Positions 1 to 11,912 of a DNA stretch of 64,000 nucleotides are shown piece after piece. Numbering within the stretch: position 1 is the stretch's first letter; the number at the start of each line of letters is the position of its first letter. Made by a program: the position numbers and the translations under genes. A model generated the notes under the pieces. The model saw nothing but the letters and a program-made list of their open reading frames with translations, did not search any database and had not been told where the DNA came from. Origin of the DNA: Camelus bactrianus (Eukaryota > Chordata > Mammalia > Artiodactyla > Camelidae); assembly GCF_048773025.1 (NCBI RefSeq), contig NC_133541.1, positions 115,041,912 through 115,105,911 on the forward strand, written 5' to 3'.

Positions 1-2247
1 CAAGAGGAAGAGGAGGGGCACCTGGAGTCATCTCCCTTGTCCATCTGTGGCCTTTCTGAGTCCAGGGCATAGCTCATCTGAGATTATATAGTTAAAATGT
101 TTCCCTAAGTAGCTAACATACATGGAAGTCTGTGGCCATGGAGTATAATTATCTGTCATCACTTTGGTTGGGTGTTGGCTAGAAATTTTGAATCAATTAG
201 TAATCGTCATTGAAGTTGAATATAAACAGATGATATGATCTGGATGTCCTTAAACTGCATCCCACTAAAATCACCTCATAAAGCTTGGGCCTTCTGAGGG
301 ATGACTGAAAAAAAGAAAAATAAATCTCTATAAAGCTTCCATGTACGCTTGACTAACAATTGAGTCATATCCAAAAGTCATGTACCAGATGTGGAGTCCC
401 TCAGCCCACCATTCTGATCAATAAATCACCCTAGCAGCCAGCCCACACCCACACATGGATTTGGGATGACAAGTGACACAATTGGAACAACTTGGATGTC
501 CCCAGAATCAATGGCAGGAGGGAGGAGGTACACCGAGGTGAGAGAATTGAGTGTACAGAAGAGTGCATAGACAAGAAACGCCCAGGGGATGGTGGTTTCC
601 CCAACCTGCTGATGAGTTAATCCGCTCATCAATCACTCTGACTCGCCATCATAAGGAAGCATTTGATGCTGATCCCAGAGAAACTGCCTTCTTAGGGGAA
701 GAAGGTTATGACAAGAATTTAGGGGTGCTTAGGGGATATTCCAAAAATTTGTAAATAACCAACAAGTGTGCCCCTTGGGTACTTATGAGAAACAGTGTTG
801 GGGTGGACCCACTCCATTCAGCCTCTGCTAAGAAGCCAGCATTTTAAGCATTGAGTAGAGCAGCTGGCTCTGCTTCAGAATATAACCCTCTCAGCCCACC
901 CAGTCAATAAACTTCTTCCAGCGATCTCGTTCCTTCTGAGTGGTCACGCCCACCTCACACTTGTGTGGGTGGGGCAGGGGCAGGCTCTGGTGCTTTGGAT
1001 AAAGGAGGCCCTTAGAATCTATCCCTTCCCTTGGCCATACTAGGTGCAGAGCCCCACATTCGCCAATAGAATCCTCCCCCCATCTCTGTAGGCAGTCCTC
1101 CTCTTCTGGGGTAGCTGGGCTTCTACTGTGTGGCAGAGGACCTGGGGCATGGCCACGGTCAGCTCCAAGTGCATAATAACCAAGCCTAGCTACCTTGGAA
1201 GAAAAACAGAACCTCTGCACCCCCAGAAGACTTAGAACTCCAGAAAAGACTCTCACTGCTCTGTCTTGGGTCCCTTGCCCTGTCTTTGAACCAGTCTCTC
1301 CAGCCAGGGCCATGGGGATGGGCCGTATACCAGTCCTTTCAGAGGAACAGGCATGGAGCTGGATTGGCAGTCCCTCCAGACTCACAAGGGAAACCTCACG
1401 AAGTGGCGGCAATGCCGTGAATGGAGGTGTGTGCATGGGGAGGCTGTTATCCCACGAACCAGAGGAAACAGTGGTTAGATAATGCAGAGGAGCAGTTGTC
1501 TGCTACCCCGGGGAATTCTGAAAAAAACGAGCAACAAAGTTTGGAGTGAAAAGAAGCAGAGCTTGGAGCAATTCTGAAGTAGACGACAACACTTAAAAGA
1601 TTTCTTTAGGGTGCTGGAGGCTTTAGGTGTGAGGGGAGGGGAAGCTGGTGAGGCACTGGCCAGCCCCTGACACTACTGGGAAAGTGGCTTCGAGAGCCAG
1701 CGACGCCTCTTCCTACGTGAAGGTCAGCTGGCTGTGCTGGCTGAAGGGAGCTTGATCCTGACCCTAGGTGGCCTCCTGGTTTAAACTTACTTTCTCTAAC
1801 TTAAATAACAAAGATGTCAGGGCCTCTTTCTCACTGCCTTGGGAGGTGTCTTTCCCATTGCTGGTGGTCACTGAGCTGTCAGGAACCCTGCCAGTTTAGC
1901 TAAAGGAAATTTAGCACTTTTGTTTAAACCCTGGAGAAATTCACTGCATCCAGAAAGGAAGTTTTGCATCAAGGTACGGTGACCTCTGGCGGAACACCAT
2001 GGTTGGGGAGAGAGGTATTGAATATTTAGAAACACAGGAGTGACCACGGGAACCACAGGGAAGATTGGGTCAGCTAAAAGGAAATTTCTTGATTTCCTAG
2101 GAAGGGGAAATAAATGAAAGTGGCTCTGTCCCCTGACATCTCTCCTAGGTAATTTTTTGGTGTGACAGTACATATCAAAATCATAAATTTGTTTGCCAGG
2201 GGTGGTTACTGAGGCTGAATGTGAAAGGGTGGTTGGAGTATTGTGTT
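1..2247. other. Unassigned non-coding stretch
   Basis: I recognise no repeat family, exon or RNA gene here. Around 890-1480 the sequence is GC-richer and open frames overlap on both strands (181 codons on -, 95 codons on +). Neither resembles a protein I know, and that length can occur by chance in GC-rich DNA. Confidence 0.5.
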
Positions 2248-2257
2248 AAGAAGGATT

Positions 2258-2395
2258 TGTGGGTGGAGAGGGTGTAGCTTAAGTGGTAGAGCGCATGCCT
2301 AGCATGCACGAGATCCTGGGTTCAATCCCCAGTCCCTCCTCTAAATATAAAATAAATAAACAAACAAACAAACCTGATTACCTCCCAACCTCCCC
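2258..2395 (+). mobile_element. tRNA-derived SINE, camelid Vic-1 type
   Basis: The head resembles a tRNA: an A-box-like stretch (TAGCTTAAGTGGTAGAGCG, near 2276), then GCATGC repeats and a B box (GGTTCAATCCC, near 2320). The tail after 2340 is AAAT/AAAC-rich and ends in CCTGATTACCTCCC. This is the layout of camelid Vic-1 SINEs (established knowledge). Likely target-site duplications flank it: AAGAAGGATT at 2248-2257 and AGAAAGGATT at 2396-2405, differing slightly. It is a pol III-derived retroposon mobilised by L1, not a functional tRNA gene. Confidence 0.88.
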
Positions 2396-2509
2396 AGAAA
2401 GGATTCTGAAGCAGTATCTGGGCTCATCCAGAAACAGTCTTATAACGGATACAGTGAAGCATTCCAGTGTCATAAAAATGGAGGATGGTGGTATGTCTCT
2501 GGTACATCT

Positions 2510-2830
2510 GTCCTCTTTAAGAATGCAAGAATCTCATTTCCAAGGATTTATCCCAGAAACAGTTACAATGGAAGAAAAAAATGCCGTATGCCACAGAACT
2601 GTTCTCCTTGGTCTCATTTACTATGGCAGCAATTTGTTTTACAGAAAGGTAATGGTCACTGGTCAGAATTAAATTGTTGACCATGAAGAAACCACGGAGA
2701 AACACAGGAAAGTGTGGGACATACTAATGTTGAGGAAAAAAGGAAACATTTATGTACATGAAATGATTGCAAATAGGTAAAAAAAACCCCACAATACCCA
2801 CATATCTGTGTGTATGTAAGGGCCGTTTCT
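2510..2830 (+). mobile_element. Possible old LINE-1 3' fragment
   Basis: Phrases such as GGATTTATCCCAGAAACAG, a diverged 'tatggcagcaat' block and AT-rich sequence in the order expected for the end of L1 ORF2 suggest a strongly diverged L1M-type fragment. Divergence is high and the call is tentative. Confidence 0.35.
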
Positions 2831-4084
2831 TTCACGATCATTAGTACATGGAACCCAGTTCCTATCATATAGCAGGTGCAGAGTGAACACCTGTTGATGG
2901 TTTTATTGCTAGCTTTATGTAGTAATAAAATAGTTCCCCAAAGAAGGAATTAAAAATTAATACAAGAAATCCAAATGGCCAAAAATTAATGTGTATGCAG
3001 AAATAACAGTTTGTTCTGACTTCTCTAGTCATCTTGGCATCACACTTAGACTCATTCTAGGACTTCACTGAGCAACTCCAAAGACGTCTGTTAAATTCCT
3101 CTGGGTGGTCACACTGACCAAGAAAGACCTAAATACGCTTCCTTGGCTCCCAGATGCTCAGGCTTGGGCTTCTGAAATTCTGAAAGCACCCTTGTTTATC
3201 ATCCTCCCAGAGATCATTGACTTGCCTCAAAGAAAGTTTTTCTTTGATTTCATGTAGTCAGAAAGGTCAATAACTACAAGAATGGCTTCTGTAGCATCTC
3301 CAAGGCCAGTTGAAAGCTTTTGATGGAATTTACAGTTCAGATCTGAAGTCTATGAATATGGTTACTGGAGTGCCTGGCAGATTGAGGCCAGATGTCAAAC
3401 AGACCTCAGAGGTTGACAAAACCTCTGCTCACTGGAATGAACTCTAAATATGTGGACAAGCAATTGATTACTGTGTAACTTCACCAACTCCAAAAACTCT
3501 ACTAATATTCCCTAATTCCATCAAACAATAATTAGTCTTCTTCTCTGAACTACACAAAGCACTCATGACCCTCAACTAGGAAATTAAAGTTTACTTTCAA
3601 TTTCCTCGGGCAAGGCAAAGGCAAGGGTAAATTAACAGTCTGTGGCATGTCTGGAACTAGAAAAGCACTGACAATGTGATGGGGAGTTACAATGTAGGCA
3701 AATCATCCAAAGACAACGCAGTATTTAGCTGATGGTAATCTCAGGAGATACACCTGGAGGCCAGAAGCTGCTGGATGAACAGGCAATATCTCCGGGAGCA
3801 AAGGAAAAAGAGAGGGGAGACAGTTATTGCTTGAATTTAGACCAAGAAAAAAAAGCCATGGTTTATCTGTCTCTACCAATCTAATATACTAGACAACATA
3901 GCGTCTGTCCATTTCACTGGGCCCCAAATAGTCAACTCACTGTCACATGTAACTTACTCATTATACAGTAATAGTTTTCTGTTTCTCTTTGCTTCTCACC
4001 GAAATATCTCCTCTTCCTAGCCCTTTCTTTTTAATAACGTAATTTTTTTATTATAACAATAATCTTTACATGGATCTATTGTAC
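2831..4084. other. Unassigned non-coding stretch
   Basis: AT-rich single-copy-looking sequence with no long open frame and no repeat I recognise. The first 90 bases may hold the 3' tip of an L2/MIR element (AGCAGGTGCAGAGTGAACAC). Confidence 0.45.
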
Positions 4085-4320
4085 AAATTTTGTTGACTTT
4101 CTACTATGAGCAAGCACTATGTGAGTATGAAGGATACACAGTGAGCAATAAAAAGCAGTCGGGGACATAGGAAAACTCATTACAGTGTGGTGTTATGATA
4201 CAAGGGTGCATTGAGTACTCTCAAAGCACCGAGGAGGAGGCCTAACCTTGGTTGGCAAAGACTTTCTGGAGGAGTTGACAGATAGGGTGGTTCTGAAGAT
4301 AAAATGGCTTGGGTGGTGGA
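4085..4320 (+). repeat. Diverged copy of unnamed ancient repeat
   Basis: It contains the order 'actatgagcaagcac', 'aaggatacacagtgagcaataaaaa' and 'gactttctggaggagttgacag'. These are diverged versions of blocks also seen at 36060, 44650, 47370, 52140 and 58590. Family not assigned. Confidence 0.4.
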
Positions 4321-4397
4321 GAAGCATCCTGTGTCACCTATAATGCTTCTTCTTGGATAAAGGAACTGTTAATATTTGTGTGTGTTTTATTCTAGTG

Positions 4398-4478
4398 TTT
4401 TTTTTTTCCTATACACACGGATAAGTAGGTAGATATATAGATTAGATATATAGATATGATAATAATAATTATGTAGAC
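4398..4478. repeat. AT-rich low-complexity tract
   Basis: A T-run followed by imperfect GATATATAGATTA-like repeats and an AATAATAATTAT stretch. A decayed microsatellite. Confidence 0.6.
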
Positions 4479-4604
4479 ATACATAGGTTTATAGAACTGT
4501 GATCATAACCTCTGTGTATCTCTCAATGCTGTCTTTTCCATGCTTCTAAATATGTATTGAAATCCTGGATTTTGATAGATGAATAATATATTGAATAGAT
4601 GTTT

Positions 4605-4644
4605 CATAATGTATTTGATCATTCTCTTGATCAAATACATTATG
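4605..4644. repeat. Perfect 17-bp inverted repeat, 6-nt loop
   Basis: The left arm CATAATGTATTTGATCA (4605-4621) and right arm TGATCAAATACATTATG (4628-4644) are exact reverse complements around TTCTCT. Complementarity stops abruptly on both sides. It matches no element terminus I know. Copying by template switching is one explanation. Confidence 0.95.
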
Positions 4645-4970
4645 ACTGTCAGTTTTCGTTTTCAAGCCACAAAAATGAACCTTGGCCAAATTAAGTGGAA
4701 GAGGAATTTACTGGAGTAATATTCGGTAGTCATAGAATCTACGTAAGGGCTGGGAAAAATAGGCCAAGAAAAAGGGCAGGAATCAAGACAGTCTCAGCCG
4801 TGGGAACCCTGTTTAGGGTACCGCAGAAGCAGTGTCCATAGCATGTCTGCATTTCCTTAGGTTTCAACAATCTAGGAAGGAGCGTCTTGCTGGTGAAGCC
4901 TAGGGAATATGCGCCACCTATCTACGAGGGAATGGACTCCTAAAGCGAAAAGTGGGGCCCTGACTCCCAT
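4645..4970. repeat. Unassigned old interspersed repeat (tentative)
   Basis: The opening ('actgtcagttttcgttttcaagcc', then 'ggaatttactgg') resembles the start of the segment at 23280-23645. Both resemble a common mammalian repeat with a 'caagtgacagaa...ggaatttattg' opening whose family name I cannot give. Confidence 0.3.
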
Positions 4971-5029
4971 CAAGACTCAGCCAATAGGGCCTCTCCCCAA
5001 ACAGGAAAGGTACTAGGATGTGGCTAGCA

Positions 5030-5520
5030 GCAAGACCACAGGAATATCCACTGCCTCCTTATTGTTAGATATTCACTGTTAGTTGTTTCCTTTTCCTTTG
5101 TATTATAAAACAGTTGAACGTTCTTCTGCATAATTGTTGAGCACCTCTCTGATGATCTCCTTAAGATACATTCCCTAGAAATGGAAGTTCTGGTGGAAAG
5201 AGTAGGAACATTTTTTAAGTCTCCTGATACATGTTGCCAAATTACTTTTCGGAAAAGTTGCATCAATTCAAACTCTCTCTTGGAGTGTGCTTGAGTGTGC
5301 CTGCTTTCTGTGCCCCGCCCTGGGTGTTGCTGTTTTTGCAAATCCTCATGTCCACTCCTCGCTATTTTGTGCTCACATGTGCTCCTTGTACCTCATTTAA
5401 ATTACGCTTTGAAGTCAAAACACCTAGCGGCAAAGCGAACAGTTCAGTAAATAAGTTGTTTATTTTCTTGAGTTTATTTGAGATAATTACCTTTATTGAT
5501 TTTCTTCCCCGTGAATTTGA
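5030..5520 (-). mobile_element. Old LINE-1 fragment, minus strand
   Basis: The blocks 'aatggaagttctgg', 'gttgccaaattacttttcgg' and 'aaagttgcatcaattcaaactc', followed by 'gagtgtgcctgctttc...gccctgggtgttgctg', are the reverse complement of the 3' part of L1M-type elements. The reading frame is lost. Confidence 0.65.
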
Positions 5521-5984
5521 TTAATTCAAGGGCTGTTTCTTTTAATACGCTGCAGAGAAGCTGTTTCTTTTTCCATTCTGGAAGGGGAGTGTTTACAAAT
5601 CAGTAAGTGCGTCTGAAATGACAGAGGATTGAATTCTGCAGGTGGGGTTCTGAGCTGAGGGCTCACCCTCCTTCAGTGCGTGGCTCTTGCTGATGCTGCC
5701 CTTTCTCCCAGACCTCCTGGCAGCAGAGGCAGGACACATCTCCAGAAATAAGTCCTTTCAGAAAGCCGTAGCAATGATGCAAGTCCAGTAGCCCCCAAAT
5801 TGGGATGAATCTGAAATCCAGAGAGGTGATGACATATTTCATGACTCTTCTCTCAACTTAGAAGAACATCTTTTTAGCAAGAAATTGAAAGGCATGAAGA
5901 ATATTAGGACCTGGGCTTTCCATCAGGAGAATGAGAGTGGGGTCCTGAAAGGAGCACTTGACAAGGAGTCTGGGCCCCAGAATG
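5521..5984. other. Unassigned non-coding stretch
   Basis: No repeat family or gene recognised. Confidence 0.4.
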
Positions 5985-6170
5985 CCAGTCCTGCTTTTCC
6001 GTCTACCAGCTATGTGGCCTTGGAAAAGACACTTCACCTCTCTGGATTTCATCAGGTTGTGGGTCAAAGGATCTTAAGGGAACTCTCCCTTCCAATAGCC
6101 AAAGATTCTAAGGTTCCTTACTTTGGATTTTTCAACATTATCTTGACCTCAAATAGCCGTGGTAAGCAAA
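5985..6170 (+). mobile_element. MIR SINE fragment
   Basis: 'ccagctatgtggccttggaaaagacacttcacctctctgg' is the MIR core (tRNA-derived ancient SINE) in + orientation. The 3' part is diverged. Confidence 0.7.
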
Positions 6171-7849
6171 TCGCATCTTTCACTTTGCTGTCAGGTAGAA
6201 AGTAACTGGATGAATAAACACGTGTCTTTTCTCCTCACCCTTGGGCTCAGAAGCCTCTCTCAGGCCCCCAAGTCCTAGCCAAAAGTTAGGCATAAAACAA
6301 AGTACTTCCAGAGAGAGCCACTTTTTTTCCCTCTCTTTTTGCATAATTTGATTCTAATGTTCTGCCCTTGTCAAGTTCTTTCCTACTTGTAGACATTTAT
6401 GCATTGGGTTATAACTGTATTATTTTATTGTTGGTCATTACCCATGGGTGAGTCACCTTTTTAAATGGGCTTATGTGGCTTATTAAGTATTCCACTCACA
6501 AGGACTAGAGATAAGTCTAGACTAGAGATTTTGGATCATTGGCATGAACAACCATCGCTGCTATCTGTGCTTGGCAGGCTGCCAGGTTGGTGCCAAGCTC
6601 TGATTGGTTGGATGCTCTCATGGCCATGTGGCCTCGGGTCCGGGGGATGGTGCATATTCATGGGACAGTGGGCAGGAGTAACCCCTCTGTAAGGGGATAT
6701 TGAGCTCATTGAAAAGTTTTTATAGCACGGAATTGTTTTCAATTTTCCCTAAGTAAATACCTGGCAAGGCTCAGAATTGGATCAGCTCCAATTCTGTAGA
6801 TAAAATGCCCCCAAACACATTTCCCCTGGAGAAAGGCTGAAAATGTATGCACATTTATATTTGTCTATTTAAGCAAATCTCATTAACTTGAATGATGCAG
6901 GAAAATATACAGTGATGGAGTGGTTCATATTCTCATGGCAGTCTGGAAGGGACTTCATTATGGCCCAGCAGGAGGTTAGCATTTACTGAGGCTGTTTCTA
7001 CATCAGACCTTTACAAATATAAGAAATATCCCTAGTCCAGGGATAGCAAATACTTGGTACTTTTGCCTCAACTTGCCCTCCCAAACCCAGAGCAGATATC
7101 ACTAATGGAAGATGGCATTCTTTCCTGCTGAGATGACCAGTCAGACATCCGAAAAATAACCTAATTGCTCTCCCTGCCCCAAGGTGTCAACCAGCTTGTC
7201 CCAGATGGGAAGCCACCTCTCTTGGAGAAGAAAGGAGATCCTGTTCTTTCTTGGATATGATTGATGGAATAAAGTCAAGTGTTTCTAAGCTCATAAGCCA
7301 ATGTACTAGGATGTTAAATTGATTTTCATTGTATTCACAGAGACTTAACTAAGTCCCCCGAGTTGAGGGAAGTGAGTGACAAGAACCCACATCTTCTGGA
7401 AAAAAAGGTGCTAGACACTAGCTTCATCCATGGAGAGTTACTGAGATTCAGCAAAAAATAGTCTGTCCTATTTGTTTCTTACCTCCAGCCTATGTAAGGG
7501 GAAGACCAGAAATCGGAGAAGATGGGATTAACAGAAGGGGTGTCTTAGGAGAGCACTTTGGATTCCCTGACCACCACTACTACTTCCAGGAAAATAAGAG
7601 AACTCCAGAATGAATACCCAAAGGCACTGAGGCTGCATCACCTTGCCTAGAAGACTCTGAAGGCTGGAGGCTGGCTGGAGTTGCCTGTGATAGTGGAGCC
7701 AGGAGGGAGGAGCAGTGGGAGCAACAATCCTGTGTCGTTTGTTGGACAGGATGAATGTGTATCCCACAGGCTGAGTAGGCAGGTGGAGGGTAGCCAGGAT
7801 TCAGCTATTCAGAAAGGGCCCCCATGCCCCAGAGGGCTGCCTGCCCACT
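6171..7849. other. Unassigned non-coding stretch
   Basis: I see no gene or recognisable repeat. It holds a short perfect 10-bp hairpin (arms 6772-6781 and 6787-6796, loop TCAGC), a size expected by chance in 64 kb, and a short direct repeat ACTAGAGAT near 6503 and 6522. Confidence 0.45.
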
Positions 7850-7854
7850 CCTTT

Positions 7855-8195
7855 TATCCAGGGGTCGATTCAAAGGTTATAACCTCAGAAATGCCTTCTC
7901 TGACCACCTAGGCTATACACTGCCCCCTCCGGTCACCCCTTATTACACCACCTGTTTTTTTTTTCCTTCGTAGCACTCTGGTACCTGTCCAAACTTTGCA
8001 GGGTTTCGGGTAGGGTAGAGGGAGTTGTTAAGGGTGGAGAAGTGAAATTTAGGGGGAGGAATCTCAAAGAGGCCACTATTTAAAGAGTAAAAAATTCCAT
8101 GAGAGCAGGAACCATCTTCATCTTATTCACCACTATTCCCAGAGCTCAGAACAGAACCTGGCACATAGTAGCTGCTCAATAAAAATATATAGAAT
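7855..8195 (+). mobile_element. L2 LINE 3' end
   Basis: The order 'cagaaatgccttctctgaccacct', 'ggtcaccccttattacaccacctg', 'ccttcgtagcactct', 'catgagagcaggaaccatctt' and 'acctggcacatagtagctgctcaataaa' follows the L2 3' UTR. About 110 bases in the middle look unrelated or very diverged. Confidence 0.85.
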
Positions 8196-10754
8196 AGTAA
8201 ATCTCTGCCATCCAAGAGCCCTGAGAGATCAGTGGACATCTGCTGGTTCTGTGAAATGTAATTTCTCATCTATGGTCGGCTTGTCAACGTCTGAGTTAGA
8301 AGGGTTTAGTGGGAGAGGACAGCAGGAATTCTAGACTGGAATAAAACTTGTGTTCTCTCTGAGTTTCTATTTTTCCTATGCTTCAGTGCCTGGTTAATTG
8401 AGAAGCAACTCTTCAGCGAAGTTCCTTCCTTCTATCTTGGGTTCTCCGAATCTGCAAAATCTGCAGCCCCCTCAGAAACTCGCATGGGCTCTCAGTCATG
8501 TTTGACTGACTTGCTTTGCAGTGATGAGCTCTCCTCAGCCTTGAGATGCCTCCAGGCTTCTAGGAATGTTGAGTACCCGCCCAGATGTTTGGAGACAATC
8601 TAGAACCATGGAAATATACAAAAAGCCATGCATTTGCTAGTATTGCTTGCAGCTTTCTATACATCCTCCTGAGGAATGTGAAATTAAAACCATTTACCTT
8701 AAGTAAGTGTGTGTCCTGAGTGATAGGAACCCCAAATGAACATATTTATGAGAAGAACATGGGAAAACTAGGGTGTTTTTTAAAAGTCATTAATTTTCTA
8801 TACTTCTGACTAGAATCACACAAGAAATCTCTAACAACCTCAGTCATACAGTGATGAAGTCAGCCTGTCCTTTCTGTAAGATCTTTATCATTTTTTTGAA
8901 AGATAGAAATAAAATCCCTTCCCTCTGAATAGCACTTTTCAGTTTATAAGCATTTCTACCTTGGTTATATCATTTGATTGAAAACAAGGTAAACCATCTG
9001 ATAAATTTTAAATCCTTCATAAAGCTGAAGAATCTTCTGGGTGTTCAGTAAATTAATGAATGCCTGTTTGAGAGCAATGTTGAGACAGAACCATCGTTGC
9101 ATGTCCCCTTTAGAATTAGGATTATGCATCAGATTGACCTTGAGTGACAAACCACATTTAAAAAAATTAGGTAAAGCTGTTTTGAAAACTAAAGGTGCAG
9201 AAAGTTCCATTTGGGTCCACACCTAAGATTTTCTGGGCCCAGGGTGAGAATACCTACAAGTCAAGTTCACTTACATATGTATGAATATTTAAAACGTGTA
9301 GGTCAAGCCAGGAAACTGCTAAATAAAATATATTTCATCCTCCTACCTTGATAAGTAGGCCTTCATAATGCTCTGGAAGGCCAGGTTTGAACTGAAAGTT
9401 CTTGGCCACCTCGGAGGAGCTCTCCCATAGAACAAGGCGGGGTAAGGAGAGTCTGACCTGGGTGCCCCTCCTTCTCTTCCATTCTCACCTCCATCCTGCA
9501 CCATGAGGGGCCTTGAGTGCACACCCAGTCCCACACCAAGCAATATCTGTGCCCTCTCAGGAAAGTGGACCCTGGGCACGAAGTCTGCCTGGTCACAGAA
9601 GTGACCTCAGAGCCAGTTAGGCAGGAAAGAGGTGGGTGCAGGAGACAAGTTCCCCTGGGCTCTGGGAGTTCTCACTCCATGAGGAGAGGTTATGGTCAGG
9701 GGAGGGAGCAGACAGGCCTCTCTAAGGAGCAGGGACCTGGGCAGGGCCCCTCTTGGCAGGGTCTGAAGGAGGTACTAAATCCAATGATAGCTGAAATTAA
9801 ATTGAGTGTTGTCTGCTCCTTAACTTGTATCTAGTTACCCTTGAAGTAAACGTTTGTAAAGGCCGCACTAATCAAAGGCCTATTTAAAATGAAGCTCAAT
9901 TCAGTTTCGATTTTTAAAAATCATTTGGGGCCACTTGGGATGGAGAATATAATAGAACAAATGGGCCTAAATTAGAAGTAGGAGGTAGGAAAATAAAGCG
10001 GACTGGTACTAGTTTATACAGGTGATTCAAACGAGCAACAGCCACAGTAATAATGCCTTTAATAGTACAATTCTTTGGGTCTAAGGCTCTTTCATTTATA
10101 TGTGTATTGGTATATATGTATCACTGGATTTTTACAAGAATAAGCTTCAGTACTTTGAAGTTTGAAAGATGTATTCTCTAGGCAAATAAAAAGGAAACCC
10201 TAATTGACACTTTGTGAGTATATTTGTAGATCCATTGGCCTGAGGGAGCAATGTAGAAGGAAGAATCAAAGATGCCAAATGGACTTCAACTTTGGGCAGA
10301 CTCTGATCTGTCCATAGTGGTTGCCTGAAGTACTTGATTCAGAAAATCTCAGGGCATGCTCAGCCTCAGTGGTTGGTACTGAATTAGTCATGTCTGTCAC
10401 AGTCATGGAAGGGGTGTGATGGCTTATATGCTGTGAGTGTGCCACCTCTTGGCTTGAAGAATGCATATGGCAAACAGTAAGGGTAAGCGGGTTTCCTGGG
10501 GTCATCCTTAATCTTTTGAAGTTGTCAGCAAGGAAGAAAATCAATCCATATTCTTAACAAGACTTCTGATAGTTTTGAATATTTCTGTTTTCCTCAAGCA
10601 AAAGTGGTGCGTTTCAGGTTTCTTTGAGAAAGATTCTGCTGTCACCGTACTTTCCTCATATGGAAAAGATTGGCTAGACACCTGCTAAGGTCTTAATTGG
10701 TGATAACTGGATTAATATGAGACTCTTCCCTGTCTTCTTATCTCTTCTCATCTC
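8196..10754. other. Unassigned non-coding stretch
   Basis: Nothing I can assign. A GC-richer patch at about 9380-9780 has overlapping open frames on both strands (up to 105 codons) with no recognisable protein. Near 8930-8985 there may be a tiny MIR-like fragment. Confidence 0.45.
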
Positions 10755-10915
10755 TGTCACTAACTAACTGTGGGACCTTGAGCAAATCCCTTAAGTCCTC
10801 TGGACCTCTATTTCCTTATCTTCAAAATAGGGATATTATCTCACTGATTCTCAGAATTTTGCAAGGCTTAAAAGAGATAGTAGCAAAGTGAGCACTTCAA
10901 AACAAAACAAAACAT
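10755..10915 (+). mobile_element. MIR SINE
   Basis: 'ctaactgtgggaccttgagcaaatcccttaagtcctctggacctctatttcc' followed by 'aaaatagggatattatctcactg' is a clear MIR core in + orientation. Confidence 0.85.
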
Positions 10916-11244
10916 TGTATAGGTGTAAACCATTATGATTCCTCTGAAAAATGAGCAAATTGGACCAGGGTAGCATTTCCCAAAGTGTGTTGCTTGAAAC
11001 ATTTGTTCCATGGGGATGTCAATAGGGGTTATACTAAAGCCATCAAACGAACAAAAGATGTTCTCTGGCCAAATAAATTGAGGAAACTCTGGGCTTGAAC
11101 AAACTTAAATAGGCATCTTTATCACAGAAATTATTAGCCTTTACTGTTGAATGTGCGTTGTGAATCTTTAAAATTGGGAAGTGGTATGCATTGGTTCTTA
11201 CGCTTATTTGGACACAAGACTCTTCTTTCTCAAAATATTAGTCC

Positions 11245-11665
11245 CTGGGGATTGTCATTCAAAGTGAAGTAAGCCAGTAAGAAAGAAAAATACCATATGA
11301 TATCATTTATATGTGGAATCTTAAAAAAAAGACACAAATGAACTTATTTATAAAACAGAAACAGACTCCCAGACATAGAAAACATATTTATGGTTACCAG
11401 AGGGGAAAGGGAGTGGAGACTGGGATTTGTAGATACTAACTACTGTATACAAAATAGATAAACAATGAAGTCCTACTGTATAGCACAGGGAACTATATTC
11501 AATACTTTGTAATGGCCTATAATGAAAAAGAATATGAAAAGAAATATATATATATATGTGTGTATATATATATATATATATAAATGCATCACTATGCTGT
11601 ACACTAGAAATTAACACAACATAGTAAATCGACTATACTTCAATAAAAAAATAAAGTACAGTTAG
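11245..11665 (+). mobile_element. LINE-1 3' end, 5'-truncated
   Basis: It begins near the end of ORF2 ('aagtgaagtaagccag', 'taccatatgatatcatttatatgtgg') and runs through the 3' UTR ('atggttaccagagggg', 'ctatactgt...gcacagggaac', 'ctgtacactagaaatt', 'actatacttcaataaaaaa'). It is closely related to the L1 at 56209-57030. A TA/TG microsatellite has grown inside it at 11544-11581. Only about 420 bases are present, the usual result of 5' truncation. Confidence 0.9.

Positions 11666-11668
<3 letters not shown>

Positions 11669-11708
<40 letters not shown>
11669..11708 (+). repeat. (CA)n microsatellite
   Basis: About 19 uninterrupted CA units directly after the L1 poly(A)-like tail, probably grown from that tail. 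Confidence 0.95.
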
Positions 11709-11709
<1 letters not shown>

Positions 11710-11719
11710 CAACACACAC

Positions 11720-11912
11720 CAACTAACTGTAACATAGAGTTCCTCTCGGAGATTCCAACCTGCTGGCCTGCCGTACGGATTTCAAACTCAAGACTGTAAA
11801 ATCAACTCTCACCTGGATTTCCAGCCTGCTGGCTTGCCCTAGAGATTTTGGACATGCCAGCCTCTACAATCATGTGAACTCATTCCTTGAGAACCCTGAC
11901 TGATGCAGAGGG
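11720..11912 (+). mobile_element. MaLR LTR 3' fragment (MLT1-like)
   Basis: 'ccagcctgctggcttgcc', 'gattttggacatgccagcctctacaatcatgtgaac' and 'gagaaccctgactgatgcag' match the last part of an MLT1-type LTR of the ERVL-MaLR class in + orientation. Only the 3' portion is seen. Confidence 0.65.

Noticed and set aside
891-1482. 181-codon minus-strand frame overlapping a 95-codon plus-strand frame
   Set aside because: Long for the window, but GC-rich, open on both strands, with no recognisable domain or splice context. Consistent with chance.
2262-2340. tRNA gene
   Set aside because: A and B boxes are present, but the body lacks a closed cloverleaf and continues into a SINE tail with flanking duplications, so it is a Vic-1 SINE.
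4605-4644. microRNA precursor
   Set aside because: The stem is only 17 bp with a 6-nt loop and no pairing beyond it, too short for a normal miRNA hairpin.
6772-6796. Perfect 10-bp hairpin
   Set aside because: About one such hairpin is expected by chance in 64 kb; the one at 24328-24352 is similar.
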